Source: Prevotellaceae bacterium
GTDB taxonomy: Bacteria > Bacteroidota > Bacteroidia > Bacteroidales > UBA932
Direction of reading: 5' to 3'
Assembly (NCBI GenBank): GCA_031279735.1
Contig: JAITHX010000122.1
Location: forward strand, 1-30,245
Length of the DNA stretch: 30,245 nucleotides
A program made the position numbers and the translations under genes. The notes under the pieces were generated by a model. It saw only the letters and a program-made list of their open reading frames with translations, was not told where the DNA came from and did not search any database. Shown one piece after another: positions 22,851-30,245 of this stretch. Positions within the stretch are counted from its first letter, which is position 1. The number at the start of each line of letters is the position of its first letter.

Positions 22851-24392
22851 ATGTTAGTATTCGGAAGAATTGTGTTTTTAACTGCATTTTTCGTTTTATC
22901 TTTCACCTCGCGTTCGCAGGGCATAAACGAAAAAGCCTTGTTCAACGCCAGCGAAGCAAGGCGAATTTCCGAAAGGAAAAATAATCTCTCGAACAGACAG
23001 TCGAGAACGTTTTCTCCTTATTATTCGTCGGAAAACGAAACAAAATCATTTTCGGAAGGCCTCGACATTCAAACTGTCGAGAGATTGTTGCAAGACCCCG
23101 ACGATATTATTCTCTATCCCGACGAAGAGCTGCCGCCGGCGGATATGCCCGATTCGGTTTACATTCGCAGAATCACGGCGATGCCCTCCATAATATCTCT
23201 GCCCTACAACGAAATAGTCCGAAATCACATCGTTCTGTACGTCCAGAAGCGGGCTGAACGTTCGGAATATCTGCTGGGACTGGCGGAATATTATATGCCC
23301 ATATTCGAAGAAATACTGGATACCTACGATATCCCTCTCGAAATGCGGGCTTTACCCATCATCGAATCGGCTCTCAGCCCCGTTATCGTTTCGAGGCGCG
23401 GAGCAACAGGCATGTGGCAGTTCATGCTCAATACCGGCAAACACTACGGTTTGACCATCAACACTTACGTGGACGAACGCCGCGATTTCATAGCTTCCAC
23501 TCACGCCGCCGCCAAATACCTTAACACTCTCTACACCCGATTCGGCGACTGGACGCTCGCCATCGCCGCCTACAACTGCGGAGAAGGAACGGTGGAAAAA
23601 GCCATAATCCGCGCCGGAAGAAAACGGGACTACTGGGAGATTTATCCCCATCTGCCGAGAGAAACCCGAAACTACGTGCCGGCTTTCGTTGCCGCCAACT
23701 ACCTGATTACTTATTATAAGGAGCACCGGATGGAACCGAGAAAGATAATCAACTTTGAAACCCGAATCGATACTTTCATGGTCGGCACCAGAATGCACCT
23801 CGAACAGATAAGCAACGTAATCGGACTGTCGCTTACCGAATTGAGACGACTGAACCCTCAATACAAAAAGGATGTCATCCCCGGCACCGAACGCCCCTAC
23901 GAACTCCGAATCCCTTCGGATTTTACCGATGTTTTCATAGAAAGAGAAGAAGAAATACACAATCAAAACACAAAGTATTTCAGAAGCAGCATCGTCATCA
24001 ATCCCGTCAATGAGACGAAACCCAAAAGAAATTACACGGAACCGCCGAAAAGCGCCGACACTCCGCCCGCGCCTCAAAGGGTAGCCGTAAAGGAGGCTTC
24101 GACCCACATAGTGGGACCGGGCGAAAGTCTTGGCACCATCGCACTTAAATATAAAGTGAAGCTGAGCGATCTGTGCGCGTGGAACAATATCAAGTCAACC
24201 ACAACGATATTTCCGGGACAAAAACTTGAAATCTACGGAAAAACGCAAAGATACCACATAGTTATGCAGGGCGATTATTTGCTCAGCATAGCGAAAAAAT
24301 ACAATGTCAAACTCGACAGCATGTTGAAATTAAACAATATGACGAGGGACAGCAAGCTGATACCCGGACAAAGACTGCTTTTGCCCGATTGA
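22851..24392 (+). CDS. MltD-like lytic transglycosylase with two LysM domains
   Basis: A 513-residue envelope enzyme that cleaves peptidoglycan glycan strands with formation of anhydro-MurNAc. Signal peptide 1-23 (MLVFGRIVFLTAFFVLSF..). The SLT domain lies at about 150-300 with catalytic Glu172 in PIIESALSP, followed by RGATGMWQFM and AIAAYNCGEGTVEKAI, the family landmarks. Two LysM repeats (about 418-463 and 469-513) bind peptidoglycan: THIVGPGESLGTIALKYKV and YHIVMQGDYLLSIAKKYNV. It has the MltD architecture. In many Bacteroidota a relA/spoT gene follows, but here a VOC gene follows instead. A 136-bp gap upstream contains no clear -7 match. Confidence 0.92.
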   Translation: MLVFGRIVFLTAFFVLSFTSRSQGINEKALFNASEARRISERKNNLSNRQSRTFSPYYSSENETKSFSEGLDIQTVERLLQDPDDIILYPDEELPPADMPDSVYIRRITAMPSIISLPYNEIVRNHIVLYVQKRAERSEYLLGLAEYYMPIFEEILDTYDIPLEMRALPIIESALSPVIVSRRGATGMWQFMLNTGKHYGLTINTYVDERRDFIASTHAAAKYLNTLYTRFGDWTLAIAAYNCGEGTVEKAIIRAGRKRDYWEIYPHLPRETRNYVPAFVAANYLITYYKEHRMEPRKIINFETRIDTFMVGTRMHLEQISNVIGLSLTELRRLNPQYKKDVIPGTERPYELRIPSDFTDVFIEREEEIHNQNTKYFRSSIVINPVNETKPKRNYTEPPKSADTPPAPQRVAVKEASTHIVGPGESLGTIALKYKVKLSDLCAWNNIKSTTTIFPGQKLEIYGKTQRYHIVMQGDYLLSIAKKYNVKLDSMLKLNNMTRDSKLIPGQRLLLPD

Positions 24393-24409
24393 AAACTCTG
24401 CATTTGAAA

Positions 24410-24441
24410 TTCAATAATTTAATTTGTTCAATAATTTAATT
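24410..24441 (+). repeat. 15-bp direct repeat upstream of the VOC gene
   Basis: TTCAATAATTTAATT occurs at 24410-24424 and again at 24427-24441, separated by two bases. It ends 7 bases before the ATG at 24449. It could be a small duplication in the leader or a paired binding site. Confidence 0.85.
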
Positions 24442-24448
24442 CGGATTT

Positions 24449-24832
24449 ATGAAAAATATACTCATCGGAGTGGATCATCCGGCAATAGCTGCGGATGACG
24501 TGGAAAAACTGTCGAAATGGTACTGCGAAGTACTCGGCTACAAGGTGTGGGTCATCACCAAAACGCCTGTCTATTTGCTGGAAGCGCCCGACAGGACTTA
24601 TCTCGAAATAATGCCCCGCGACGAAACCCCGCGTCCGGAAAGAACGCTCAAAACTCCCGGATTTTCGCATCTGGCGCTGAGAGTAAGCGATATCGATGCT
24701 GCCGTCGAATGTCTCGACAAAGCCGGCGCAAAATGGAGCGGCGAGGAATTTGACGCTGTCGGAGGCGCCCGCATCCGCAATTTTCTCGACCCCGAAGGCA
24801 ACATCCTGCAAATTGTTCAGCGACCGGAATAA
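24449..24832 (+). CDS. VOC-superfamily (glyoxalase/dioxygenase fold) protein
   Basis: A 127-residue single-unit vicinal-oxygen-chelate protein made of two beta-alpha-beta-beta-beta modules. Likely metal-ligand positions are His10 (VDHPAIA), Glu53 (TYLEIM), His74 (FSHLALRV) and the C-terminal position in DPEGNILQI, where Gln121 replaces the usual Glu. The substrate cannot be predicted. The DPEGN motif and size fit glyoxalase/bleomycin-resistance family members. With a substituted fourth ligand it may bind metal atypically or not at all. It lies between the lytic transglycosylase and a membrane-protein gene, both in the same direction. Confidence 0.85.
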   Translation: MKNILIGVDHPAIAADDVEKLSKWYCEVLGYKVWVITKTPVYLLEAPDRTYLEIMPRDETPRPERTLKTPGFSHLALRVSDIDAAVECLDKAGAKWSGEEFDAVGGARIRNFLDPEGNILQIVQRPE

Positions 24833-24856
24833 ACAGGAACATCAAGTCGTAGAATA

Positions 24857-25840
24857 GTGATTTTCGACAATATACGACGAAATCTCACGGCGATTTTCGT
24901 CTCCGCTTTCTTTGCTCTGGCTCTTTTCTGTTCTGTGACGCTGTTGGATATCCGGCAAAACGGAACGATAGACAGGGAATGGGCGTGCTCTGTCTTTTCC
25001 GGTCTGCCCGACTTCATTCCCGCAAACGCGAGCGTCGCCGTATCCATAGCGCTGCTGCTGCTGACCGGATTGCTGCTCTACAAAATCAACATGGAGCACC
25101 TTTCGGTCAAAAGCAGGGAACATCTGCTTGTCTTTCTGTGGATCATTCAGACGGGAGGATTCACCTTCCTGCATGTCCCGACCGAAGCGCATTTTGCGGC
25201 GATTTTCATCCTGTGTTCCTGCGACAGTCTGTTCCACATCAGCAAAAAGACCATAGGCTACAGCGAAGTCTTCATGTCGGCAATGTATCTCGGCTTGGCG
25301 AGCGTTTTCTGCAGCATAGCGGCATATCTGTTCGTTGCCTACATTATCGCCTTATACAGATTCAAGTACGTGACATTTCGCGACTGGGCGATTGCCGTTG
25401 TCGGATTCCTGATGCCGTTTTACTTTTCCTCTCTCGTGTCGTTTTTCGTTTCGGGCAGCTGGTCATATCCGATTCGCGTCACGCTGAGCAATCTCGTTCC
25501 CGAATTTCCGGTTGTGTTCCCCGATTTTTCGGCGATGCAGATAGTTTTCGTCACTCTCGTTCTTCTGCTGACTCTGGCGAAAATCCTGGCGGAAATGAAG
25601 TTCGGCGAGGGATTGAGTCAAAAGACTATTTCGTCGAACCTGATTTTCTCTATATTCCTGCTGTTTTCGGTTGTTCTGTTCGTTGTTTTCGCCTCGAAAA
25701 GCAAGTCGATACTCATGATAATATTCACCTTCGCCACCCCTCTGCTGCGAGTTCTGTTCGTAATCATCAAGAAGAATTTCCTCGCCAATTTGATATTCGC
25801 CATACTGGCGGCATGCTCGTTCGCCTGTCTGTTTTTCTGA
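24857..25840 (+). CDS. DUF6427-like polytopic membrane protein
   Basis: A 327-residue inner-membrane protein with about nine or ten hydrophobic segments and short charged loops. It probably starts at GTG 24857, since no earlier ATG is in frame. Regions such as AIFILCSCDSLFHISKKTIG, FMSAMYLGLASVFCSIAAYL and FKYVTFRDWAIAVVGFLMP resemble DUF6427 proteins of Bacteroidota, from memory of that family. No catalytic motif is visible and no function is proposed. It follows the VOC gene by 24 bp and precedes ppdK, which has its own promoter box. Confidence 0.65.
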   Translation: MIFDNIRRNLTAIFVSAFFALALFCSVTLLDIRQNGTIDREWACSVFSGLPDFIPANASVAVSIALLLLTGLLLYKINMEHLSVKSREHLLVFLWIIQTGGFTFLHVPTEAHFAAIFILCSCDSLFHISKKTIGYSEVFMSAMYLGLASVFCSIAAYLFVAYIIALYRFKYVTFRDWAIAVVGFLMPFYFSSLVSFFVSGSWSYPIRVTLSNLVPEFPVVFPDFSAMQIVFVTLVLLLTLAKILAEMKFGEGLSQKTISSNLIFSIFLLFSVVLFVVFASKSKSILMIIFTFATPLLRVLFVIIKKNFLANLIFAILAACSFACLFF

Positions 25841-25857
25841 ATCCCGAATTAATGTCG

Positions 25858-25865
25858 TACATTTG
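25858..25865 (+). promoter_or_regulatory. -7 promoter box TACATTTG ahead of ppdK
   Basis: An exact TAnnTTTG match with TTCTG about 20 bases upstream as a possible -33 element. The inferred start near 25872 gives a leader of about 40 bases before the ATG at 25914. Confidence 0.6.
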
Positions 25866-25913
25866 TCGCCGAAATTGACTTTATAATTAAAACATTTAAA
25901 ATATTCTACATAT

Positions 25914-28649
25914 ATGAGTTTAAAAAAGCGTGTGTATTTCTTCGGAAACAAAACAGCCGAAGGAAACGGAAAAATGAAAGAATTGCTCGGAGGAAAGGGC
26001 GCCAATCTGGCGGAAATGAATCTTATAGGTCTCCCCGTGCCTCCCGGCTTCACCATCACGACGGAAGTCTGCAACGAGTATTACATATACGGAGAGCAAA
26101 AAATCGTCGAACTTGTCAAACAGGAAGTCGAGGATGCCATGAAACAGGTGGAAAACACTGCGGGCGGTCCCAAATTCGCCGACAGCCTCAATCCCCTGCT
26201 CGTCTCGGTGCGCTCAGGCGCTCAGGCTTCGATGCCCGGAATGATGGATACCATCCTGAACCTCGGAATGAACGACGAGGTGGTCGAAATAATCGCCAAA
26301 AAAACGGCAAACCCGCGTTTTGCATGGGATTCGTATCGACGCTTCGTGCAGATGTACGGCGATGTGGTGCTCGGACTTAAACCCGTCAAAAAGGAAGACC
26401 ACGATCCTTTCGAAGTGATTATCGACGACATGAAAAAAAGCAAGGGCGTAACTCTCGATACCGAACTCTCCGCCGACGATCTTAAAGCTCTCGTGCAGCA
26501 ATTCAAAGCCGCCGTCAAGGAGAAAACCGGCAACGACTTCCCCTCCGACCCCTGGCAGCAGCTTTGGGGCGCAATCATGGCGGTGTTCAACAGCTGGATG
26601 AACGACCGCGCCATTCTCTATCGCAAAATGGAAGGCATCCCCGACGAATGGGGCACCGCCGTCAACGTTCAATCCATGGTGTTCGGCAACATGGGCGACA
26701 ATTCCGCCACCGGTGTGGGATTCTCGCGCGACGCCGCAACGGGCGAAGACCTCTTCGTGGGCGAATATCTCGTCAACGCTCAGGGCGAAGACGTGGTGGC
26801 GGGTATCCGCACCCCGCGGCAAATCACCAAAACCGGTTCGCAGCGCTGGGCTGTTCTCGCCGGCGTTGCGGAGAACGAGCGGAAAAGCAAATATCCCTCC
26901 ATGGAAGAGGCTTTCCCCGAAATCTATACCGAACTCGACGCCCTGCAAACCAAACTCGAAAACCATTACAGGGACATGCAGGACATGGAGTTCACCGTTC
27001 AGGAAGGAAAACTCTGGTTTCTGCAAACCCGCAGCGGCAAACGCACCGGCGCCGCAATGGTTAAAATAGCCGTGGACATGCTGCATCAGGGCATGATAGA
27101 CGAAAAAACAGCCCTCCTGCGAATCGACCCCAACAAACTCGACGAACTGCTGCACCCCGTCTTCGATAAAAACGCAATGAAGCAAGCCGTCGTCATAGCC
27201 AAAGGACTGGCCGCCTCGCCCGGCGCCGCATCGGGAAAAATAGTGTTCAATGCCGACGACGCCGCCGACCGCGCTCTCAATAAAAAGGAAAAAGTCATCA
27301 TGGTACGCCTCGAAACCTCGCCCGAAGACCTTGCGGGAATGGCTGCCGCCGAAGGGATTCTCACGGCTCGCGGAGGAATGACCTCCCACGCCGCAGTCGT
27401 GGCTCGCGGCATGGGCAAATGCTGCGTATCGGGCGCGGGAACCCTGAAAATCGACTACCGCGCCAAAACCATGGAAGCGAACGGGAAAGTGTTCAAAGAA
27501 GGCGATTACCTGTCTATCAACGGTTCCAACGGAGAAATCTACGAAGGGCAAGTCGCGACGAAAGAAGCCGAACTCGACGAAAATTTCGCCGAACTCATGT
27601 CGCTCGCCGACAAATACACCGAAATGAAGGTGCGCACCAACGCCGACACTCCCAACGACGCCGCCGTCGCTCGCCGCTTCGGAGCCTCCGGCATAGGACT
27701 GTGCCGCACCGAACACATGTTCTTTGAAGGCGAAAAAATCAAAGCCATGCGCGAAATGATTCTCGCCGAAAATTCCGAAGGACGACGCAAAGCTCTGGAA
27801 AAAATACTGCCCTATCAGCAGGAGGACTTTGAAGGCATATTCGAAGCCATGAACGGACTGCCCGTCACCGTGCGGCTGCTCGACCCCCCGCTGCACGAAT
27901 TTGTTCCCCACGAAACCAAAGGACAGGAAGAGCTGGCGGAAGCAATGGGCGTTGACGCGAAAACAGTGAAACAGCGCGTCGATGCGCTGCACGAACAAAA
28001 CCCCATGCTGGGACATCGCGGAGCGCGACTGGGCAACACCTATCCCGAAATCACCGAAATGCAAGCCCGCGCAATTCTGGGCGCGGCACTGAATCTGAAG
28101 AAAAAAGGCATAGTTGCCGTTCCCGAAATCATGGTGCCCCTCACCGGCATCCTCTACGAATTTCTCGAACAGGAAAAAATCATCAGAGCCACCGCCGCCA
28201 AACTCTTTGAAGAAAGAAACGACAGCATAGACTTCACCGTAGGAACAATGATAGAAATTCCGCGCGCCGCCCTCACCGCCGACCGCATCGCATCGGCAGC
28301 CGAATTTTTCTCGTTCGGAACAAACGATTTGACCCAGATGACTTTCGGATACTCGCGCGACGACATCGCATCCTTCCTGCCCGTGTATCTCGAAAAGAAA
28401 ATCCTCAAATTCGACCCCTTCCAAGTGCTCGACCGCAAAGGCGTCGGTCAGCTCGTGAAGATGGCAGTAGAAAAAGGGCGCGCCATTCGTCCGGAACTCA
28501 AATGCGGCATCTGCGGAGAACACGGAGGCGAACCCTCCTCAGTGGAATTTTGCCACAGCGTTGGACTCGACTACGTGAGCTGTTCGCCATATCGAGTGCC
28601 GATAGCCAGAGTTGCCGCCGCTCAAGCCGCAATCAAAGAAAAACGATAA
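25914..28649 (+). CDS. ppdK: Pyruvate, phosphate dikinase
   Basis: A 911-residue cytoplasmic enzyme interconverting pyruvate, ATP and phosphate with PEP, AMP and pyrophosphate. It serves either glycolysis or gluconeogenesis in anaerobes. The N-terminal nucleotide-binding domain begins LGGKGANLAEM and includes PRFAWDSYRRFVQMYGDVV. The central swivelling domain carries the phosphorylated His492 in GGMTSHAAVVARG, with the regulatory Thr490 two residues before it. The C-terminal PEP/pyruvate domain has RTEHMF, GHRGARLG, SFGTNDLTQMTFGYSRDD and catalytic Cys867 in CGICGEHGG. Length and motifs are full, with no truncation. It is a single-gene unit with its own promoter box and terminator. Confidence 0.97.
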   Translation: MSLKKRVYFFGNKTAEGNGKMKELLGGKGANLAEMNLIGLPVPPGFTITTEVCNEYYIYGEQKIVELVKQEVEDAMKQVENTAGGPKFADSLNPLLVSVRSGAQASMPGMMDTILNLGMNDEVVEIIAKKTANPRFAWDSYRRFVQMYGDVVLGLKPVKKEDHDPFEVIIDDMKKSKGVTLDTELSADDLKALVQQFKAAVKEKTGNDFPSDPWQQLWGAIMAVFNSWMNDRAILYRKMEGIPDEWGTAVNVQSMVFGNMGDNSATGVGFSRDAATGEDLFVGEYLVNAQGEDVVAGIRTPRQITKTGSQRWAVLAGVAENERKSKYPSMEEAFPEIYTELDALQTKLENHYRDMQDMEFTVQEGKLWFLQTRSGKRTGAAMVKIAVDMLHQGMIDEKTALLRIDPNKLDELLHPVFDKNAMKQAVVIAKGLAASPGAASGKIVFNADDAADRALNKKEKVIMVRLETSPEDLAGMAAAEGILTARGGMTSHAAVVARGMGKCCVSGAGTLKIDYRAKTMEANGKVFKEGDYLSINGSNGEIYEGQVATKEAELDENFAELMSLADKYTEMKVRTNADTPNDAAVARRFGASGIGLCRTEHMFFEGEKIKAMREMILAENSEGRRKALEKILPYQQEDFEGIFEAMNGLPVTVRLLDPPLHEFVPHETKGQEELAEAMGVDAKTVKQRVDALHEQNPMLGHRGARLGNTYPEITEMQARAILGAALNLKKKGIVAVPEIMVPLTGILYEFLEQEKIIRATAAKLFEERNDSIDFTVGTMIEIPRAALTADRIASAAEFFSFGTNDLTQMTFGYSRDDIASFLPVYLEKKILKFDPFQVLDRKGVGQLVKMAVEKGRAIRPELKCGICGEHGGEPSSVEFCHSVGLDYVSCSPYRVPIARVAAAQAAIKEKR

Positions 28650-28682
28650 ATCACTTTTTCATATAAATATACTATTAAAGAT

Positions 28683-28707
28683 GGCTGCCGGAACGGCAGC
28701 CTTTTTT
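28683..28707 (+). terminator. Intrinsic terminator after ppdK
   Basis: GGCTGCCG (28683-28690), loop GAA, CGGCAGCC (28694-28701), then six T. A perfect 8-bp GC-rich stem lies 34 bases after the ppdK stop. Confidence 0.95.
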
Positions 28708-28738
28708 ATTGGTGCGATTTCATTGCGACGCCAAAATG

Positions 28739-28757
28739 TCCGTGAAAAATTCACGGA
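28739..28757. promoter_or_regulatory. Palindromic operator candidate before the AAA ATPase gene
   Basis: TCCGTGAA-AAA-TTCACGGA is a perfect 8-bp inverted repeat. It has no T-tract, so it is not a terminator. It covers the -33 zone of the promoter box at 28774-28781. A dimeric repressor bound here could control the ATPase operon, which is an inference. Confidence 0.6.
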
Positions 28758-28773
28758 TATTCATTTTTTATCG

Positions 28774-28781
28774 TAACTTTG
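28774..28781 (+). promoter_or_regulatory. -7 promoter box TAACTTTG ahead of the AAA ATPase gene
   Basis: An exact TAnnTTTG match. Transcription would begin near 28788, which excludes any start codon upstream of it and supports ATG 28814. Confidence 0.65.
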
Positions 28782-28813
28782 CAACCGATATTAACAACAT
28801 TAATATTTATGTT

Positions 28814-30121
28814 ATGTTACTTAGATTTAAGATAAAGAACTTCCTCTCGTTTTGCGAAGAAACGGTATTCGACATGTTTCCAAATACTAAACGCGAGAAA
28901 TTCACCAGCCATATTTACGCAAACATGGAAGTTCCGCTATTGAAACAAGCCGCCGTTTACGGGGCTAACGGTTCCGGCAAATCGAACTTCATCAAAGCCA
29001 TGTCTTTCCTGCGCGAGTTCGTCACGCGCGAAAACTTTCTCGAAAGCATTGATGTGCACGACTACTTTTTTCAATTGACGAATAAAAAACTGTCGGTCAT
29101 TTCCCTTGAGATTGAGTTTTTTCATGCCGGCGGATATTACATTTACGGTGTTGAAGCCGGAAAAAAAAACGTATCGGAAAAACTGATGATTTCGGGATTG
29201 GGCAAGTCGGAGGACAAACTGCTTTTCGAGCGAAAGGGCAATAAGATCAAGTCCCCGTATTTACAGAACGAAGATTCGGCGAAACAGTTATTGTCCATGA
29301 ATCCGCAGTCTTCGTTATTGTTTCTGAACTCGCGATTTCCCGTATTGTCAAATGAAGACGTAAAAAAGGTGTATGCATGGTTTTCAAAATATTTGGAAAT
29401 AATTTCAATTAACAGTGAAATTCCCGCCCTGATAAGCCTGCTGTATGGAAACCCCGAACTGTTGCGTTTCGCCAATAAGGTTTTCGACTGTATCGGAATT
29501 GGAATCAAAAGTATGGGAATAAGTAGCGTTCCTTTTGAAGAATGGGCTGTCGGGGCAAAAAATGCAAATGAACTGGAGCAGATCGTCGGCATGAATCGGG
29601 GACAATCCGACGGAACCGTATCGCAGTTGAAAAACAAGAGAAACATATTGAATGTAACCATTCAAAACGGACTAAAAACAGTGCAGGAATTACTGTTCGA
29701 CCAGTTGGGACAATCGGGTTACAGCAAGAAAATGAAGATATCCGCTCAATCGGATGGAACAGTACGACTGTTGACGCTTGTTCCGGCTCTGTATTTCGCC
29801 ATGCATGAACGAAAAGTAGTCCTTATCGACGAAATAGACAACAGCATTCACCCCAACTTGACGTTCGAACTGATACGGTTCTATGCCGATAACGAATCAA
29901 ACGGACAGCTGATTTTCACAACGCATACGACGAAATTAATGAACCAGCAAGAATTACTTCGCCCCGACGAGATCTGGCTGACCGAAAAATCCGAAGGAAG
30001 CACGAAAATGTTTTCGCTGAACGATTTCAGACTGCATAATACGTTGAATATTGAAAATGGCTATTTGGACGGTCGTTATGGTGCCGTTCCCGTCATTGAA
30101 CCGAGTATGGGGGATGTATGA
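28814..30121 (+). CDS. AAA15-type (OLD/RloA-like) ATPase
   Basis: A 435-residue ATPase with an ABC-like head. The sequence opens with the SMC/RecF-like MLLRFKIKNFLSFCEETVF, typical of COG1106 proteins. Walker A GANGSGKS is at 50-57, a signature-like SDGTVRLLTLVPALYF lies before Walker B LIDEID (Asp339, Glu340), and a switch histidine is in TTHTTKL. ATG 28814 is chosen because it matches the family N-terminus and lies after the promoter box. Family members occur alone or with a small nuclease or TOPRIM partner in phage-defence pairs (RloA/RloB, AriA/AriB, AbiL type). Here the stop overlaps the next ATG. The defence role is inferred from family and operon shape. Confidence 0.85.
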   Translation: MLLRFKIKNFLSFCEETVFDMFPNTKREKFTSHIYANMEVPLLKQAAVYGANGSGKSNFIKAMSFLREFVTRENFLESIDVHDYFFQLTNKKLSVISLEIEFFHAGGYYIYGVEAGKKNVSEKLMISGLGKSEDKLLFERKGNKIKSPYLQNEDSAKQLLSMNPQSSLLFLNSRFPVLSNEDVKKVYAWFSKYLEIISINSEIPALISLLYGNPELLRFANKVFDCIGIGIKSMGISSVPFEEWAVGAKNANELEQIVGMNRGQSDGTVSQLKNKRNILNVTIQNGLKTVQELLFDQLGQSGYSKKMKISAQSDGTVRLLTLVPALYFAMHERKVVLIDEIDNSIHPNLTFELIRFYADNESNGQLIFTTHTTKLMNQQELLRPDEIWLTEKSEGSTKMFSLNDFRLHNTLNIENGYLDGRYGAVPVIEPSMGDV

Positions 30122-30245
30122 GAAGCTACGAAAAATCCAGTCCTGAAAAACCTGCTGCTGAACCGATACGACGAATAGCGGCACCCGATAAAGATAACGT
30201 CATCGTTAAAATAAAAGATGCGGGTCAGGGTTTAAGGAAGGAAGA
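30118..30245 (+). CDS. Partner gene of the AAA ATPase, 5' part only
   Basis: The ATG at 30118 overlaps the ATPase stop (ATGA) and the frame stays open to the window edge, giving 42 residues that begin MRSYEKSSPEKPAAEPIRR. This part is polar, Lys/Glu/Pro-rich and without a signal peptide or recognisable domain. Translational coupling makes it the likely second component. RloB-like or other TOPRIM/nuclease partners are candidates by analogy only, since the visible residues do not identify the family. Confidence 0.6.
   Translation, partial: MRSYEKSSPEKPAAEPIRRIAAPDKDNVIVKIKDAGQGLRKE

Noticed and set aside
26214..28523. Long antisense open frame inside ppdK (769 codons)
   Set aside because: ppdK is full length with catalytic residues. 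The antisense frame is rich in His/Phe/Gly and looks like mirrored codon bias.
28709..28813. Upstream N-terminal extension of the AAA ATPase
   Set aside because: It would begin upstream of the promoter box and of the inferred transcript start. The family N-terminus begins at 28814.

Overview
The window looks like chromosomal DNA of a Bacteroidota member, most likely order Bacteroidales. The evidence is an hmu-type heme uptake locus, the gene order parA-parB-DUF5683-lytic transglycosylase, pyruvate phosphate dikinase, the near absence of Shine-Dalgarno sites, and -7 boxes of the form TAnnTTTG ahead of several genes. No rRNA, tRNA, IS transposase, integrase or CRISPR array was seen. All recognised genes are on the + strand.

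Layout: (1) 214-9149 is a heme acquisition operon in the order hmuR-Y-S-T-U-V: TonB receptor, heme-binding lipoprotein, CobN-like chelatase, polytopic membrane protein, ExbB/MotA-type protein, DUF2149 protein. A 250-bp palindrome of ATTACGA heptamers separates hmuS from hmuT. (2) 9150-9828 is non-coding and packed with palindromic repeat modules. (3) 9829-11510 is a LiaF-like membrane protein plus a membrane-anchored LytTR regulator. (4) 11548-17138 is mostly amino-acid metabolism: argC, argG, an MreD-like protein, an arginase/agmatinase-family enzyme, metA and hisA. (5) 17139-19055 is about 1.9 kb without a gene, dominated by nested inverted repeats. (6) 19056-19766 is a secreted GH25 lysozyme. 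(7) 20038-25840 holds parA, parB, a DUF5683 protein, a LysM lytic transglycosylase, a VOC protein and a DUF6427-like membrane protein. (8) 25914-28649 is ppdK with a clear terminator. (9) 28814 to the end is an AAA15-type ATPase whose stop overlaps the start of a second gene cut by the window edge. This pair resembles ATPase/effector defence operons.

The most unusual aspect is the repeat landscape. Intergenic DNA is built from short tandem units of 7, 9, 10 and 11 bp, arranged as long palindromes. Four of these are bounded by CACCGC-loop-GCGGTG hairpins whose T-tracts face inward, so each end resembles a terminator for transcription entering the module. One pair of modules forms a larger 300-bp inverted repeat. 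In parallel, four coding genes carry in-frame 12-bp (four-residue) tandem expansions. Reading frames across the intergenic repeats are not treated as genes.
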